A stretch of 64,000 nucleotides of DNA. Origin: Lachnospiraceae bacterium. GTDB taxonomy: Bacteria > Bacillota_A > Clostridia > Lachnospirales > Lachnospiraceae. Shown piece after piece: positions 44,725 to 54,535 of this stretch. The DNA lies in contig JAFQCI010000025.1 in assembly GCA_017416505.1 (NCBI GenBank), forward strand, positions 32,412 through 96,411, in the 5' to 3' direction. Both the position numbers and the translations under genes were made by a program. Under the pieces are notes generated by a model, which had not been told where the DNA came from, did not search any database, and saw nothing but the letters and a program-made list of their open reading frames with translations. Position 1 is the first letter of the stretch. Each line of letters opens with the position of its first letter.

Positions 44725-45501
44725 CTATTCTTTTAAATAATTTTTCATGTATTTTAAAGCGTTTTTTTCAAGGCGGGAAACTTGTGCCTGGGAGATGGCA
44801 ATTTCGTCCGCTACTTCTGTCTGGGTCTTTCCTTCGTAGAAACGAAGCTTAATGATGTCATATTCTCTTTTTGGAAGATGGTTCATGGCATCCCGTAAAG
44901 AAATTTCTTCTACCCAATGTTCTTCTTTATTTTTTTTGTCGCTGATTTGGTCCATGATATAAAGAATGTCGCCGCCTTCCTGATATACAGGCTCATATAA
45001 AGAAACTGGATTACAGATGGCATCCAAGGCATTTACAACTAATTCTTTGCTCATGGAAATCTCCTTAGAAATTTCTTCAATGGTAGGTTCCCTATCCATT
45101 TTTTTTTGTAATTGCTCTTTTGCATAGATGGCTTTGTATGCCACATCACGAAGAGAACGGGATACACGGATTGGATTTTGGGTATCTCTAAGAAATCGTT
45201 TGCATTCCCCTAAAATCATAGGTACTGCATAAGTTGAAAAACGTACGCCTAATGTAGTATCAAAATTATCAATGGCTTTCATAAGACCAATACAGCCGAC
45301 TTGAAACAAATCATCAGCGGATTCATTACTGTTCGAAAATCTTTGGATAACACTTAATACAAGTCTTAGATTTCCTTTAATATAAGTTTCCCTTGCACTT
45401 TTGTTTCCCTTTTTAATTTCTATCAGCAGATCTTCTTTTTCCTGATTGGACAATAAGGGTAATTTTGAGGTGTTTACCCCACAGATTTCAACTTTATTCA
45501 T
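44725..45501 (-). CDS. sigG: RNA polymerase sporulation sigma factor SigG
   Basis: Sigma-70 family protein of 258 residues that runs late forespore genes. The N-terminus MNKVEICGVNTSKLPLLSNQ is diagnostic of sigma-G (Bacillus begins similarly with VEICGVDTSKLPVL). Region 2 DLFQVGCIGLMKAIDNFD and STYAVPMILGECKRFLRDTQ; region 4 TEVADEIAISQAQVSRLEKN. GGAGG lies seven bases upstream of the ATG on the minus strand. Unusually, it is inverted relative to spoIIGA-sigE and separated from them by aroA and a LytTR gene, so read-through from spoIIG, which occurs in other species, is not possible here. Confidence 0.97.
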   Translation of the reverse strand: MNKVEICGVNTSKLPLLSNQEKEDLLIEIKKGNKSARETYIKGNLRLVLSVIQRFSNSNESADDLFQVGCIGLMKAIDNFDTTLGVRFSTYAVPMILGECKRFLRDTQNPIRVSRSLRDVAYKAIYAKEQLQKKMDREPTIEEISKEISMSKELVVNALDAICNPVSLYEPVYQEGGDILYIMDQISDKKNKEEHWVEEISLRDAMNHLPKREYDIIKLRFYEGKTQTEVADEIAISQAQVSRLEKNALKYMKNYLKE

Positions 45502-45554
45502 GGTAATCCTCCAGTAGTATTTCGAATTAAAATGATGAAGTAAAATAACGATGT

Positions 45555-45622
45555 TGGGGTCAAAAGGTATTTTGACCCCATAATACCTACGAATTGCTAC
45601 GCACTTTGTGCTTCCGCAATTC
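45555..45622. repeat. Palindromic repeat unit with two hairpins (REP-like)
   Basis: TGGGGTCAAAA (45555-45565) / TTTTGACCCCA (45570-45580), perfect 11-bp arms with a four-base loop, then GAATTGC (45591-45597) / GCAATTC (45616-45622) enclosing GCAC/GTGC. The GC-rich composition stands out in A/T-rich surroundings. It lies between the divergent starts of sigG and the next gene. No second copy was noticed in this window, so repeat status is unproven. Confidence 0.55.
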
Positions 45623-45681
45623 TAAAATGATGGAATAGTAAAAGGATTTACAAAAGGAAAAGAATTTATACGAAATTTTTT

Positions 45682-45710
45682 TTTACAAAAGTATAAAAAT
45701 GAGTTACAAT
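45682..45710 (+). promoter_or_regulatory. Candidate sigma-A promoter of the 118-residue protein
   Basis: TTTACA (45682-45687), 17-base spacer, TACAAT (45705-45710), 82 bases before the start at 45792. Confidence 0.6.
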
Positions 45711-45791
45711 AAAGAAAGTATGATACAAGGCTTTAAAGTGGGGCAATTTATAGGTATCATGGGTAAAATATGTGAAGGAGGCTTGATAACA

Positions 45792-46148
45792 ATGAAAGAA
45801 AAAACGAATGAAATTTTAGATTGGGAATATATGGATGATTATTATGAGAATCAGGATGAAGATAAATCTGTGAAGTCATTAGAAGAATATATGGCAGAGA
45901 ATTCTCAGGACATTGAAGAACGTGCCAGAAGAAAGGAAGAAGACTTAGCTTCCATGGATGATGAACTTGCCCAGACTGTACTTGCAGTAAAAAGGGTCAG
46001 AGAAGCCTTTGAAACAGGATTTGACATAGAGAAATTAAGCGAAACCTATGGTTATTCCAAAGAGTATATTAATTTAATTGTTATGACACTTCAGGGCTAT
46101 ACAGAGGATAACGATTTCGCAGTAGCACATTTGGTTCTAATGGGATAG
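45792..46148 (+). CDS. Small acidic protein of unknown function
   Basis: Not recognised. The product has 118 residues: a very acidic first half (DWEYMDDYYENQDEDKS) and a helical second half in which IEKLSETYGYSKEYINLIVM looks like a helix-turn-helix. It has no signal or membrane segment. ATG 45792 was chosen with AAGGAGG at 45775-45781, ten bases upstream; an in-frame ATG at 45699 overlaps the promoter. It precedes rel by 138 bases with a separate promoter between. A small DNA-binding or anti-factor role is possible but unsupported. Confidence 0.65.
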   Translation: MKEKTNEILDWEYMDDYYENQDEDKSVKSLEEYMAENSQDIEERARRKEEDLASMDDELAQTVLAVKRVREAFETGFDIEKLSETYGYSKEYINLIVMTLQGYTEDNDFAVAHLVLMG

Positions 46149-46217
46149 ATACCATGATTGGTGCAAAATATACAGTATTCAGGTGTTAGAATGGTGAAGA
46201 ACAGTGATAATTAATCA

Positions 46218-46246
46218 TTGATTTTAATGTCAAATAATCATATAAT
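46218..46246 (+). promoter_or_regulatory. Sigma-A promoter of rel
   Basis: TTGATT (46218-46223), 17-base spacer, TATAAT (46241-46246), 40 bases before the start codon. Confidence 0.72.
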
Positions 46247-46286
46247 ACTTGTTAGATATAAAGAACGAAAGAAATGTGGTGAGAGT

Positions 46287-48572
46287 ATGGAGAAAGAATC
46301 AGTAATGAAAACGAAAGAAGCTCCAAAGGAAATCAGCAAACCAGAGGATTTTACTGCCCCAAGTGAGCTATACGATAAATTAATTGAGTCTGTCAGAAGA
46401 TATCATCCTTCTACGGACATTTCTGCCATCGAGAAGGCTTATCGGATTGCTGACAAGGCACATGAAGGGCAAAAGAGAAAGTCAGGAGAGCCTTATATCA
46501 TCCATCCACTTTGTGTTGCAATCATTTTAGCAGAACTGGAACTGGACAAAGAAACTATTATCGCAGGAATTTTGCATGATGTAGTGGAAGATACGGTTAT
46601 GACCACAGAGGATATTGAAAATGAATTCAATGGTGAAATTGCTCTGTTGGTAGATGGTGTAACGAAATTAACCCAGTTAAATTTAACCAACGACAAGATT
46701 GAGATACAGGCGGAAAATCTTCGTAAGATGTTCCTTGCTATGGCGAAGGATATTCGTGTTATCTTGATTAAACTTGCAGACCGTCTGCATAATTTAAGAA
46801 CACTGCAGTATCAGTCACCGGAAAAACAAAAAGAAAAAGCAAGAGAAACCATGGATATTTATGCTCCTTTGGCTCATCGACTTGGTATTTCTAAAATTAA
46901 AATTGAGCTGGATGACTTATCCATGCAGTACTTAATGGCAGATGTTTATAAAGATTTATCTCACCAGATTAAATCCAAAAAAGAAGAACGGGAAGCCTTT
47001 ATCAAGAGTATCGTGGATGACGTAAAGGCGAATGTGGAACAGGCTGGAATTAAGGCGGAAGTAGATGGAAGAGTAAAGCATTTCTTTAGTATATATAAGA
47101 AAATGGTAAATCAGGATAAGACCCTAGATCAGATTTATGACTTGTTTGCAGTTCGAATTAAGGTAGACACTGTAAAGGATTGTTACGCGGCTCTTGGAGT
47201 CATTCATGAAATGTATAAACCGATTCCGGGACGTTTTAAGGATTATATTGCCATGCCGAAGGAGAACAGGTACCAGTCTCTTCATACTACTTTAATTGGC
47301 TCCAATGGAACACCGTTTGAAATTCAGATTCGAACCTATGAAATGCATAAGATTGCAGAATACGGTATTGCAGCCCATTGGAAGTATAAAGAAAATGCCA
47401 GTGGTAATCATTCCAAAGACCAGGAAGAGGAGAAGTTAGCATGGCTTCGTCAGATTTTGGAATGGCAAAGAGATATGTCAGATAACAAAGAATTTGTCAG
47501 TATGTTAAAGACAGATTTAGACCTTTTTGCGGAACAGGTATATTGTTTTACACCATCTGGTGACGTTAAGAGTCTGCCAAATGGTTCCAATCCTATTGAT
47601 TTTGCCTATAGTATTCATAGTGCAGTAGGAAATAAGATGATTGGTGCCAGAGTCAATGGAAGACAGGTTCCGATTGATTATCAGATTAAAAATGGCGATA
47701 GAATTGAAATCATTACTTCCCAAAATTCAAAGGGACCTAGCAGGGATTGGCTGAACTTAGTAAAGAGTACTCAGGCAAAGAATAAAATTAATCAGTGGTT
47801 CCGTCAGGAATTTAAGGAAGATAATATTACCAGAGGAAAAGAATTGCTTGCATCTTATTGTAAGAGCAAGGGACTTAATTATTCTGATTATGCAAAACCG
47901 GAATATATGCAGAAAGTCATGAATAAGTACGGATTCAAGGATTGGGACAGCGTATTTGCAGCGGTGGGTCATGGCGGTCTAAAAGAAGGACAGGTTATGA
48001 ACAAACTCCTTGAGGAGTATGAAAAAGAGAATGCGAAAAAGATTACAGATGCAGATATTCTACAAAATACCCAGGCGGAAACCGAAGGGGGCAAGAAGAT
48101 TAATAAGTCCAAGGGCGGTATTGTGGTAAAAGGCGTAGATGATGTTGCAGTACGTTTTTCAAAATGCTGTAGTCCTGTTCCGGGAGATGAAATCGTAGGT
48201 TTTGTTACAAGAGGAAGAGGAATTTCTATCCATAGAACGGATTGTATTAATGTTCTTTGTATGGATGAAGAGGACAGAAACCGTTTAATCGATGCCGAAT
48301 GGCAGTACCAGGAAAAGGAAAATGCCGGGGCATTGTTTACCACAGAAATTACATTGTATGCGAATAATCGTGTTGGTGTATTAGTGGATATCTCTAAGAC
48401 TTTTACAGAAATGAAAATCGATGTTACTTCCATGAATGTGCGTACCAATAAACAAGGAAAGGCTACCATTAGTGTTTCTTTTGATACCAGAGGAACGGAG
48501 CAGTTAAATCATATTATTGCTAAATTAAGAAATATTGAAAGTATCATTGATATTGAGAGAACGCAAGGTTAG
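46287..48572 (+). CDS. rel: Bifunctional (p)ppGpp synthetase/hydrolase Rel
   Basis: Stringent-response enzyme of 761 residues. HD hydrolase domain with ILHDVVEDT near residue 97, synthetase domain with RYQSLHTT near residue 328, TGS domain (CFTPSGDVKSLPNGSNPIDF, about 420-480), a cysteine-containing linker domain and an ACT domain at the end (ITLYANNRVGVLVDISKTF). Both catalytic halves look intact, so it should make and degrade the alarmone. ATG 46287 has GGTGAG upstream; in-frame starts from 46218 lie in the promoter. Followed 46 bases later by a metallo-hydrolase. Confidence 0.96.
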   Translation: MEKESVMKTKEAPKEISKPEDFTAPSELYDKLIESVRRYHPSTDISAIEKAYRIADKAHEGQKRKSGEPYIIHPLCVAIILAELELDKETIIAGILHDVVEDTVMTTEDIENEFNGEIALLVDGVTKLTQLNLTNDKIEIQAENLRKMFLAMAKDIRVILIKLADRLHNLRTLQYQSPEKQKEKARETMDIYAPLAHRLGISKIKIELDDLSMQYLMADVYKDLSHQIKSKKEEREAFIKSIVDDVKANVEQAGIKAEVDGRVKHFFSIYKKMVNQDKTLDQIYDLFAVRIKVDTVKDCYAALGVIHEMYKPIPGRFKDYIAMPKENRYQSLHTTLIGSNGTPFEIQIRTYEMHKIAEYGIAAHWKYKENASGNHSKDQEEEKLAWLRQILEWQRDMSDNKEFVSMLKTDLDLFAEQVYCFTPSGDVKSLPNGSNPIDFAYSIHSAVGNKMIGARVNGRQVPIDYQIKNGDRIEIITSQNSKGPSRDWLNLVKSTQAKNKINQWFRQEFKEDNITRGKELLASYCKSKGLNYSDYAKPEYMQKVMNKYGFKDWDSVFAAVGHGGLKEGQVMNKLLEEYEKENAKKITDADILQNTQAETEGGKKINKSKGGIVVKGVDDVAVRFSKCCSPVPGDEIVGFVTRGRGISIHRTDCINVLCMDEEDRNRLIDAEWQYQEKENAGALFTTEITLYANNRVGVLVDISKTFTEMKIDVTSMNVRTNKQGKATISVSFDTRGTEQLNHIIAKLRNIESIIDIERTQG

Positions 48573-48618
48573 TACTTGGGATAGGTATTAGCAAAAACGA
48601 AAAGAAATGGAGATTAGT

Positions 48619-49257
48619 ATGCAGGAACTTTCTATGTTGATAAAAACATTGGGAATGGTGTCTACCAATTGTTATTTTCTTATGAACGAAGAAACGAAGG
48701 AAGCTATTATCGTAGACCCTGCCAGTCATGGCAATGTGATAGGGGGAGTTTTAAATGCGAAAGCTTTGACTCCGAAAGCCATTTTATTAACACACGGTCA
48801 TTTTGACCATATTGGAGCGGTAGAAGAGTTAAGAAGGGCATATCCTGAACTTGTGGTTTATGCCAGTGAACTGGAAAAAGAGGTGCTTGCAAAACCAGAA
48901 TGGAATTTAAGTAAAGCACTGGGTGGAAAGAGCGAAAGCCTTCAGGCGGATGTGTATTTAAAGGATGGAGAAATCCTTGAATTACTGGGACATCAGATCA
49001 TATGTCTTAGTACACCGGGACATACCTTGGGAGGAATGTGTTATTATTTTAAGGACATGAATTGGTTGATTTCAGGAGATACACTGTTCGAAGGAAGTGT
49101 GGGAAGAACAGATTTTCCTACAGGAAGTGCCAGAACATTGGTTGATTCCATTAAAGAAAAATTACTTTCACTTCCAGAGGACACTATGGTATATCCGGGG
49201 CATGGTGCTGCCACCAGCATCGGCTTTGAAAAATGGTCGAATCCATTTCTAGTATAA
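48619..49257 (+). CDS. Metallo-beta-lactamase-fold hydrolase
   Basis: Glyoxalase-II-like hydrolase of 212 residues. Metal ligands: HGHFDHIGA, His in STPGHTLGG, Asp in SGDTLFEGSVGRTDF, and YPGHG. The substrate is unknown, though thioester hydrolysis is likely. ATG 48619 has GGAG six bases upstream; ATG 48607 overlaps that site. Commonly found between rel and hemZ in Clostridia. The end overlaps the upstream leader of hemZ but not its start. Confidence 0.92.
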   Translation: MQELSMLIKTLGMVSTNCYFLMNEETKEAIIVDPASHGNVIGGVLNAKALTPKAILLTHGHFDHIGAVEELRRAYPELVVYASELEKEVLAKPEWNLSKALGGKSESLQADVYLKDGEILELLGHQIICLSTPGHTLGGMCYYFKDMNWLISGDTLFEGSVGRTDFPTGSARTLVDSIKEKLLSLPEDTMVYPGHGAATSIGFEKWSNPFLV

Positions 49258-49274
49258 GGAAAAAGGGTACAAGT

Positions 49275-50705
49275 ATGATAGGATTAATACAAAATGAAGA
49301 TTTGTATAATTATGATATAAGAAGTATTTTACAGGCTTTTTTTGATAACGAGAAGATAGTGGAAGATATCTTAGAAACTCGTTTTCAACTTAAGGTAGAA
49401 TATGGAGCCGAAATGACGAAGGTGATTCTTATAGAGGATACCAAGCCTGAAATCAGCAGAACATTAGAGGGAGATTATACTCAAAAAGAAACCTTTAAAA
49501 ATCCCTTTAAACTTTTAATTTATGATATATTATCAGAATATACGAAGAAAAGTCTGCCTTGGGGAACCATGACAGGCATTCGTCCTACGAAAGTAGCGTT
49601 AAAGCTATTAGAGGAAGATGCTTTCGAAGAAAGTATTTTAGAACATTATCAAAAAGAATATGGTACCACAAAGCAAAAGGCAAAACTTTGTCTTGAGGTA
49701 GCGAAAAAGGAAAAATCTTTGCTGGAAAAAGTTCAGTACGAAGATGGATATAGTTTATATATTGGAATTCCCTTTTGTCCAAGTACTTGTCTTTACTGTT
49801 CTTTTACTTCTTATCCTATTGGCATTTATAAGGATAAAATTGATGCTTATCTGGATGCACTGGAAAAAGAACTTCAATTTGTTGCCCAAAGTTGCAGTCA
49901 TAAGAAATTACAGACCATTTATATCGGCGGAGGAACACCAACCTCCCTTTTGGCAAAGCATTTAAATAGACTTTTAGCGAGTGTGAACAGGGAATTTGAT
50001 TTATCTCATCTGCTGGAGTTTACAGTAGAGGCAGGAAGACCGGATAGTATTACGGAAGATAAGCTGATAGCGTTAAAAGAAGGTGGTGTTAAACGAATCA
50101 GCATTAATCCACAGACTATGAATGATGCTACGTTAAAGTTAATTGGCAGAAATCATACTTCTAAAATGGTGGAAGAAACATACCAGTTGGCAAGAAGTTT
50201 AGGATTTGATAATATAAATATGGATATGATTACAGGACTTCCATCAGAGGAAATTAAGGAAGTACAAAATACCATTTCTGCTATCACAGCATTGAAACCG
50301 GACAGCATTACAGTGCATTCTCTTGCGATAAAACGTGCTGCGAACCTTACTGCGAAACGGAAGGAATTCGAAAGTATGATAAAGGGAAGTACCAATGAGA
50401 TGTTGGAAGTTGTGGATGCCAACACTAGAATGTTAGGTTTAGTGCCTTATTATTTATATCGACAGAAAAACATACCGGGAAATTTGGAAAATGTAGGTTA
50501 TGCACTACCTGGAAAAGAATGCATCTATAATATATTGATTATGGAAGAAAAACAGGATATTATAGCAGTAGGTGCAGGTACATCTTCAAAATTTGTATTC
50601 CCGGAGGAAAACCGAATCGAACGGGTGGAAAATGTGAAAAACGTGGAGCATTACATGGAACGTATTGACGAGATGATAAAGAGAAAACAAGCATTCCTGT
50701 CTTAA
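49275..50705 (+). CDS. hemZ: Coproporphyrinogen dehydrogenase HemZ (radical SAM)
   Basis: HemN/HemZ-type radical SAM protein of 476 residues. Fe-S motif CPSTCLYCSF near residue 168, preceded by YIGIPF and followed by IYIGGGTPTSL and VEAGRPDSIT. HemZ has an extra N-terminal domain of about 160 residues, present here (WGTMTGIRPTKVALKLL). The name implies oxygen-independent heme synthesis, but HemN relatives often have other jobs and no heme gene is near. ATG 49275 has AAGGG eight bases upstream. Confidence 0.9.
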   Translation: MIGLIQNEDLYNYDIRSILQAFFDNEKIVEDILETRFQLKVEYGAEMTKVILIEDTKPEISRTLEGDYTQKETFKNPFKLLIYDILSEYTKKSLPWGTMTGIRPTKVALKLLEEDAFEESILEHYQKEYGTTKQKAKLCLEVAKKEKSLLEKVQYEDGYSLYIGIPFCPSTCLYCSFTSYPIGIYKDKIDAYLDALEKELQFVAQSCSHKKLQTIYIGGGTPTSLLAKHLNRLLASVNREFDLSHLLEFTVEAGRPDSITEDKLIALKEGGVKRISINPQTMNDATLKLIGRNHTSKMVEETYQLARSLGFDNINMDMITGLPSEEIKEVQNTISAITALKPDSITVHSLAIKRAANLTAKRKEFESMIKGSTNEMLEVVDANTRMLGLVPYYLYRQKNIPGNLENVGYALPGKECIYNILIMEEKQDIIAVGAGTSSKFVFPEENRIERVENVKNVEHYMERIDEMIKRKQAFLS

Positions 50706-50719
50706 AAGGAGGAAAGTGC

Positions 50720-51409
50720 ATGGAAGCGATGATAAATCAGGAAGAACTGACTGAGATAATCTCAGAAGAAGAAGACCGTGTATTGGAAAGATTATTTGAA
50801 ACCTGTGACCCATTGGCAGAAGATTTGATGACTTATCTGCAACATGGAATCTGTGTCAGCAATATTGCTACTTTGCTGGCAAGGGAATTAAATCTTCCGG
50901 ATTCTGACTGCCATGAAATTGCAGTAGCCGGAGTGTTACATGACATAGGAAAACTAAAAGTAAGCCAGTATATTTACGGCAGAGGCGAAGATGTTTTGGA
51001 AATTGAAGAAATGAAATATGTCCGGATGCATACCACTTTAGGATATCATATTTTAAAGGATGCCGGGTACAAAGATACCATTATGAATATGATTTTATAT
51101 CATCATGAAAATTTTGATGGCACCGGATATCCGAATAATTTAGCAGGTGAAGAAATTCCTTTTGAAGCCAGAATCATAAGGGTATGTGATGTATTTGTGG
51201 CATTAATTTCTGATAGACCTTATCGAAAGGCATTTCCAGTGGAGATGGCGATTGAAATGATGATTGATGAGGTAAAAAACTTTGATATGCGAATTTTTTT
51301 GGCATTTCAAAGAATGACGGGAAGTAAGGAATTTTGGGATACGCTAGTTCGTATCGGATATAATATGGAGACGAAAAAGCTGGAAGAATTTTTGCTATGC
51401 GAAAAATAA
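50720..51409 (+). CDS. HD-GYP domain phosphohydrolase
   Basis: Protein of 229 residues with an HD-GYP domain: VAGVLHDIGKLKVSQYIY near residue 72, MHTTLGYHILKDAGY, HHENFDGTGYPNNLAGEEIP near residue 135 and RVCDVFVALISDRPYRKA. HD-GYP proteins usually degrade cyclic di-GMP. No receiver or membrane sensor domain is attached. GGAGG precedes ATG 50720, 14 bases after hemZ. A GGDEF protein that could make the substrate is at 59481. Confidence 0.88.
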   Translation: MEAMINQEELTEIISEEEDRVLERLFETCDPLAEDLMTYLQHGICVSNIATLLARELNLPDSDCHEIAVAGVLHDIGKLKVSQYIYGRGEDVLEIEEMKYVRMHTTLGYHILKDAGYKDTIMNMILYHHENFDGTGYPNNLAGEEIPFEARIIRVCDVFVALISDRPYRKAFPVEMAIEMMIDEVKNFDMRIFLAFQRMTGSKEFWDTLVRIGYNMETKKLEEFLLCEK

Positions 51410-51450
51410 TTTAAGCTTTTTGTTATATACATTTAGGAGGTAAAATAAAA

Positions 51451-53238
51451 ATGGCAGAAACAATGAAAGGTTTGAAAAGAAGCCATAGATGTACCGAAGT
51501 TTCAAAAGCAAACATAAGCGAAGAAGTAACCGTCATGGGATGGGTACAAAAAAGCAGAAACAAAGGCGGTATTATTTTTGTTGATTTAAGAGACCGCAGC
51601 GGTATTTTGCAGATTATTTTCGAAGAAAGTGAAGTAGGTGCGGAAGGATTTGCAAAAGCAGAAAAATTAAGAAGTGAATTTGTTATCGCAGTAAAAGGAA
51701 CCGTACAGGCACGTTCCGGCGGTATCAATGAAAACCTTTTAACAGGTGATATAGAAGTTTATGCAAAGGAAATCCGTATTTTATCAGAAGCGGAAACTCC
51801 TCCTTTCCCAATCGAGGAAGACAGCAAAACAAAGGAAGATTTACGTTTAAAATATCGTTATCTTGATTTAAGAAGACCAGACCTTCAAAGAAATCTTATT
51901 TTAAGAAGTAAGGTTACTACCATGACACGTCAGTTTTTGGACGAAGAAGGATTTTTGGAAATTGAAACACCAATGCTTACTAAGAGTACTCCAGAGGGCG
52001 CAAGAGATTACCTTGTACCTTCCCGTGTGCATCCAGGTAATTTTTACGCATTGCCACAATCACCACAAATTTTTAAGCAGCTATTAATGTGTTCTGGTTA
52101 TGATAGATATTTCCAGATTGTAAAGTGTTTCCGTGATGAAGATTTAAGAGCAGACAGACAGCCGGAATTTACCCAGATTGATATGGAATTATCCTTCGTA
52201 GATGTAGATGACGTTATTGATGTCAATGAAAGACTTTTAGCGAAGATATTTAAGGAAACATTAGGAATAGAAGTATCTTTACCAATTCAGAGAATGCCAT
52301 ATCAGGAAGCTATGGACCGTTTTGGTTCCGATAAGCCGGATTTACGTTTTGGCATGGAATTAAAAGATGTCACTGAAGTAGTAAGAAAATGTGAATTTGT
52401 AGTATTTAAGGGAGCTATTGAAAATGGCGGCTCTGTAAGAGGTATCAATGCAAATGGACAAGGTGCGATGCCAAGAAAGAAAATCGATGCTTTGGTTGAG
52501 TTTGCTAAAACATATGGTGCGAAAGGTCTTGCTTACATTGCAATACAGGAAGATGGTAGTATCAAATCTTCTTTCGCAAAATTCATGAAAGAAGAAGAAA
52601 TGTCTGCATTGATTGAAGCAATGGAAGGAAAAGCAGGAGATTTACTGTTATTTGCAGCAGATAAAAACAAAGTAGTTTATGATGTTTTGGGAGCGTTGAG
52701 AGTGGAACTTGCAAATCAGCTTGGATTACTTTCAAAAGATGATTACAAGTTTGTATGGGTAACAGAGTTCCCATTGTTAGAATGGAATGAGGAGCAGAAC
52801 CGTTATACTGCGATGCACCATCCATTTACCATGCCAATGGAAGAGGATATCCCGCTTCTTGATACAGAGCCTGGAAAAGTACGTGCCAAAGCATATGATA
52901 TTGTTTTAAATGGTACTGAAATTGGTGGTGGTAGTGTAAGAATCTATCAAAATGACATTCAGGAAAAAATGTTCGAAGCTTTAGGATTTACAAAGGAAGA
53001 TGCTTATGAACGTTTTGGATTCTTACTAAATGCCTTTAAGTATGGTGTTCCACCTCATGCAGGTCTGGCTTATGGTCTTGACCGTCTGGTAATGCTGATT
53101 ACAAAACAAGACAGCATTCGTGACGTGATTGCATTCCCTAAGGTAAAAGATGCTTCTTGTCTGATGTCAGAAGCACCAAATGTGGTTGATGCAAAACAAT
53201 TAGAAGAATTAGAAATTTCAATTACGAAACAAAACTAG
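51451..53238 (+). CDS. aspS: Aspartyl-tRNA synthetase
   Basis: Class II synthetase of 595 residues, bacterial type. N-terminal OB-fold anticodon domain (VTVMGWVQKSRNKGGIIFVD), catalytic motif 2 (CFRDEDLRADRQPEFTQID), the GAD insertion of bacterial enzymes in the middle, and motif 3 (PPHAGLAYGLDRLVML). Full length. GGAGGT 5' of the ATG. No T-box leader is visible upstream, where the gap to the HD-GYP gene is 41 bases. Twelve bases before glyA. Confidence 0.96.
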   Translation: MAETMKGLKRSHRCTEVSKANISEEVTVMGWVQKSRNKGGIIFVDLRDRSGILQIIFEESEVGAEGFAKAEKLRSEFVIAVKGTVQARSGGINENLLTGDIEVYAKEIRILSEAETPPFPIEEDSKTKEDLRLKYRYLDLRRPDLQRNLILRSKVTTMTRQFLDEEGFLEIETPMLTKSTPEGARDYLVPSRVHPGNFYALPQSPQIFKQLLMCSGYDRYFQIVKCFRDEDLRADRQPEFTQIDMELSFVDVDDVIDVNERLLAKIFKETLGIEVSLPIQRMPYQEAMDRFGSDKPDLRFGMELKDVTEVVRKCEFVVFKGAIENGGSVRGINANGQGAMPRKKIDALVEFAKTYGAKGLAYIAIQEDGSIKSSFAKFMKEEEMSALIEAMEGKAGDLLLFAADKNKVVYDVLGALRVELANQLGLLSKDDYKFVWVTEFPLLEWNEEQNRYTAMHHPFTMPMEEDIPLLDTEPGKVRAKAYDIVLNGTEIGGGSVRIYQNDIQEKMFEALGFTKEDAYERFGFLLNAFKYGVPPHAGLAYGLDRLVMLITKQDSIRDVIAFPKVKDASCLMSEAPNVVDAKQLEELEISITKQN

Positions 53239-53250
53239 GAGGATGAAAAA

Positions 53251-54492
53251 GTGTATAGTTACGACGAAATCAAAAATTATGACCCTGAAATTGCAGCTGC
53301 GATGAGCGATGAAGTGGCAAGACAAAACAGCCACATCGAATTAATTGCATCTGAGAACTTTGTAAGCAAGGCAGTTATGGCTGCTATGGGAAGCCCACTT
53401 ACTAACAAGTATGCCGAAGGATATCCTGGAAAGAGATATTATGGTGGTTGTGAACATGTTGACGTAGTAGAAGAATTGGCTATTTCCCGTGCAAAAGAAT
53501 TGTTTGGATGTGAATATGTAAATGTGCAGCCACACTCAGGAGCACAGGCTAATATGGCAGTATTTTTCGCAATTATGCAGCCAGGTGATACTTACATGGG
53601 AATGAATCTTGCTCATGGCGGACATTTAACTCATGGTTCACCGGTAAATATGTCAGGTAAGTACTTTAATGTAGTACCTTACGGTGTAAATGATGAAGGT
53701 TACATCGATTATGATGAAGTTAGAAGAATTGCATTAGAATGCAAGCCAAAGTTAATCGTAGCAGGAGCATCTGCGTATGCCAGAGCCATTGATTTCAAGA
53801 GATTCAGAGAAATTGCAGATGAAGTTGGAGCATACCTTATGGTAGATATGGCACATATTGCCGGTTTAGTTGCTACAGGGGAACATTTAAGTCCAATTCC
53901 TTATGCTCATGTTACTACAACCACAACTCATAAGACTTTAAGAGGACCAAGAGGTGGTATGATTTTATCCAGCAATGAAATGAATGAGAAGTTTAACTTT
54001 AATAAGGCAGTATTCCCAGGAATCCAAGGTGGTCCTTTGATGCACGTGATTGCTGCAAAGGCAGTTTGCTTTAAAGAAGCATTAAGTGATGATTTCAAGG
54101 AATATGGAAAGAATATTGTAAAGAATGCAGCAGCATTGGCAACAGCATTAAAAGAAAGAGGATTTAATTTAGTTTCCGGTGGTACCGATAACCACTTAAT
54201 GTTAGTTGACTTACAGAACTTAGACTTAACAGGAAAAGAAGTAGAAAAGTTACTTGACAGTGTAAATATTACCTGTAATAAAAATGCAGTACCAAACGAC
54301 CCTAAATCTCCATTTGTAACCAGTGGTATCCGTTTAGGAACTGCAGCGATTACTTCCAGAGGATTTAAAGAAGAAGATATGGTAGTAATTGCAGATGCAA
54401 TTAAGGCTGCTGTTATCGATAAAGAGGAAGAAAAAGCGAAAGCTTTAGTTAAGAGTCTGACAGATAAATATCCTTTATATGAAGCAGTTTAA
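53251..54492 (+). CDS. glyA: Serine hydroxymethyltransferase
   Basis: PLP enzyme of 413 residues converting serine and tetrahydrofolate to glycine and methylene-tetrahydrofolate. Motifs: [44 protein letters not shown], the PLP lysine motif [14 protein letters not shown] near residue 229, and [17 protein letters not shown] start at 53251 with AGGAGG upstream. Followed by the rpsO promoter; no terminator stem is obvious between them. Confidence 0.96.
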   Translation: MYSYDEIKNYDPEIAAAMSDEVARQNSHIELIASENFVSKAVMAAMGSPLTNKYAEGYPGKRYYGGCEHVDVVEELAISRAKELFGCEYVNVQPHSGAQANMAVFFAIMQPGDTYMGMNLAHGGHLTHGSPVNMSGKYFNVVPYGVNDEGYIDYDEVRRIALECKPKLIVAGASAYARAIDFKRFREIADEVGAYLMVDMAHIAGLVATGEHLSPIPYAHVTTTTTHKTLRGPRGGMILSSNEMNEKFNFNKAVFPGIQGGPLMHVIAAKAVCFKEALSDDFKEYGKNIVKNAAALATALKERGFNLVSGGTDNHLMLVDLQNLDLTGKEVEKLLDSVNITCNKNAVPNDPKSPFVTSGIRLGTAAITSRGFKEEDMVVIADAIKAAVIDKEEEKAKALVKSLTDKYPLYEAV

Positions 54493-54500
54493 AAAAAAGC

Positions 54501-54529
54501 TTGCTTTACGGTAGCTTCTGTGCTATTAT
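54501..54529 (+). promoter_or_regulatory. Sigma-A promoter of rpsO
   Basis: TTGCTT (54501-54506), 17-base spacer, TATTAT (54524-54529). Gives rpsO a leader of about 85 bases. Confidence 0.65.
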
Positions 54530-54535
54530 ATCAAA

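Noticed and set aside
45515..45545. Possible sigma-F promoter of sigG on the minus strand (TTTTA, 16 bases, CGAAATACTA)
   Set aside because: The -10 ends three bases from the GGAGG site, so the transcript would start inside or after the Shine-Dalgarno.
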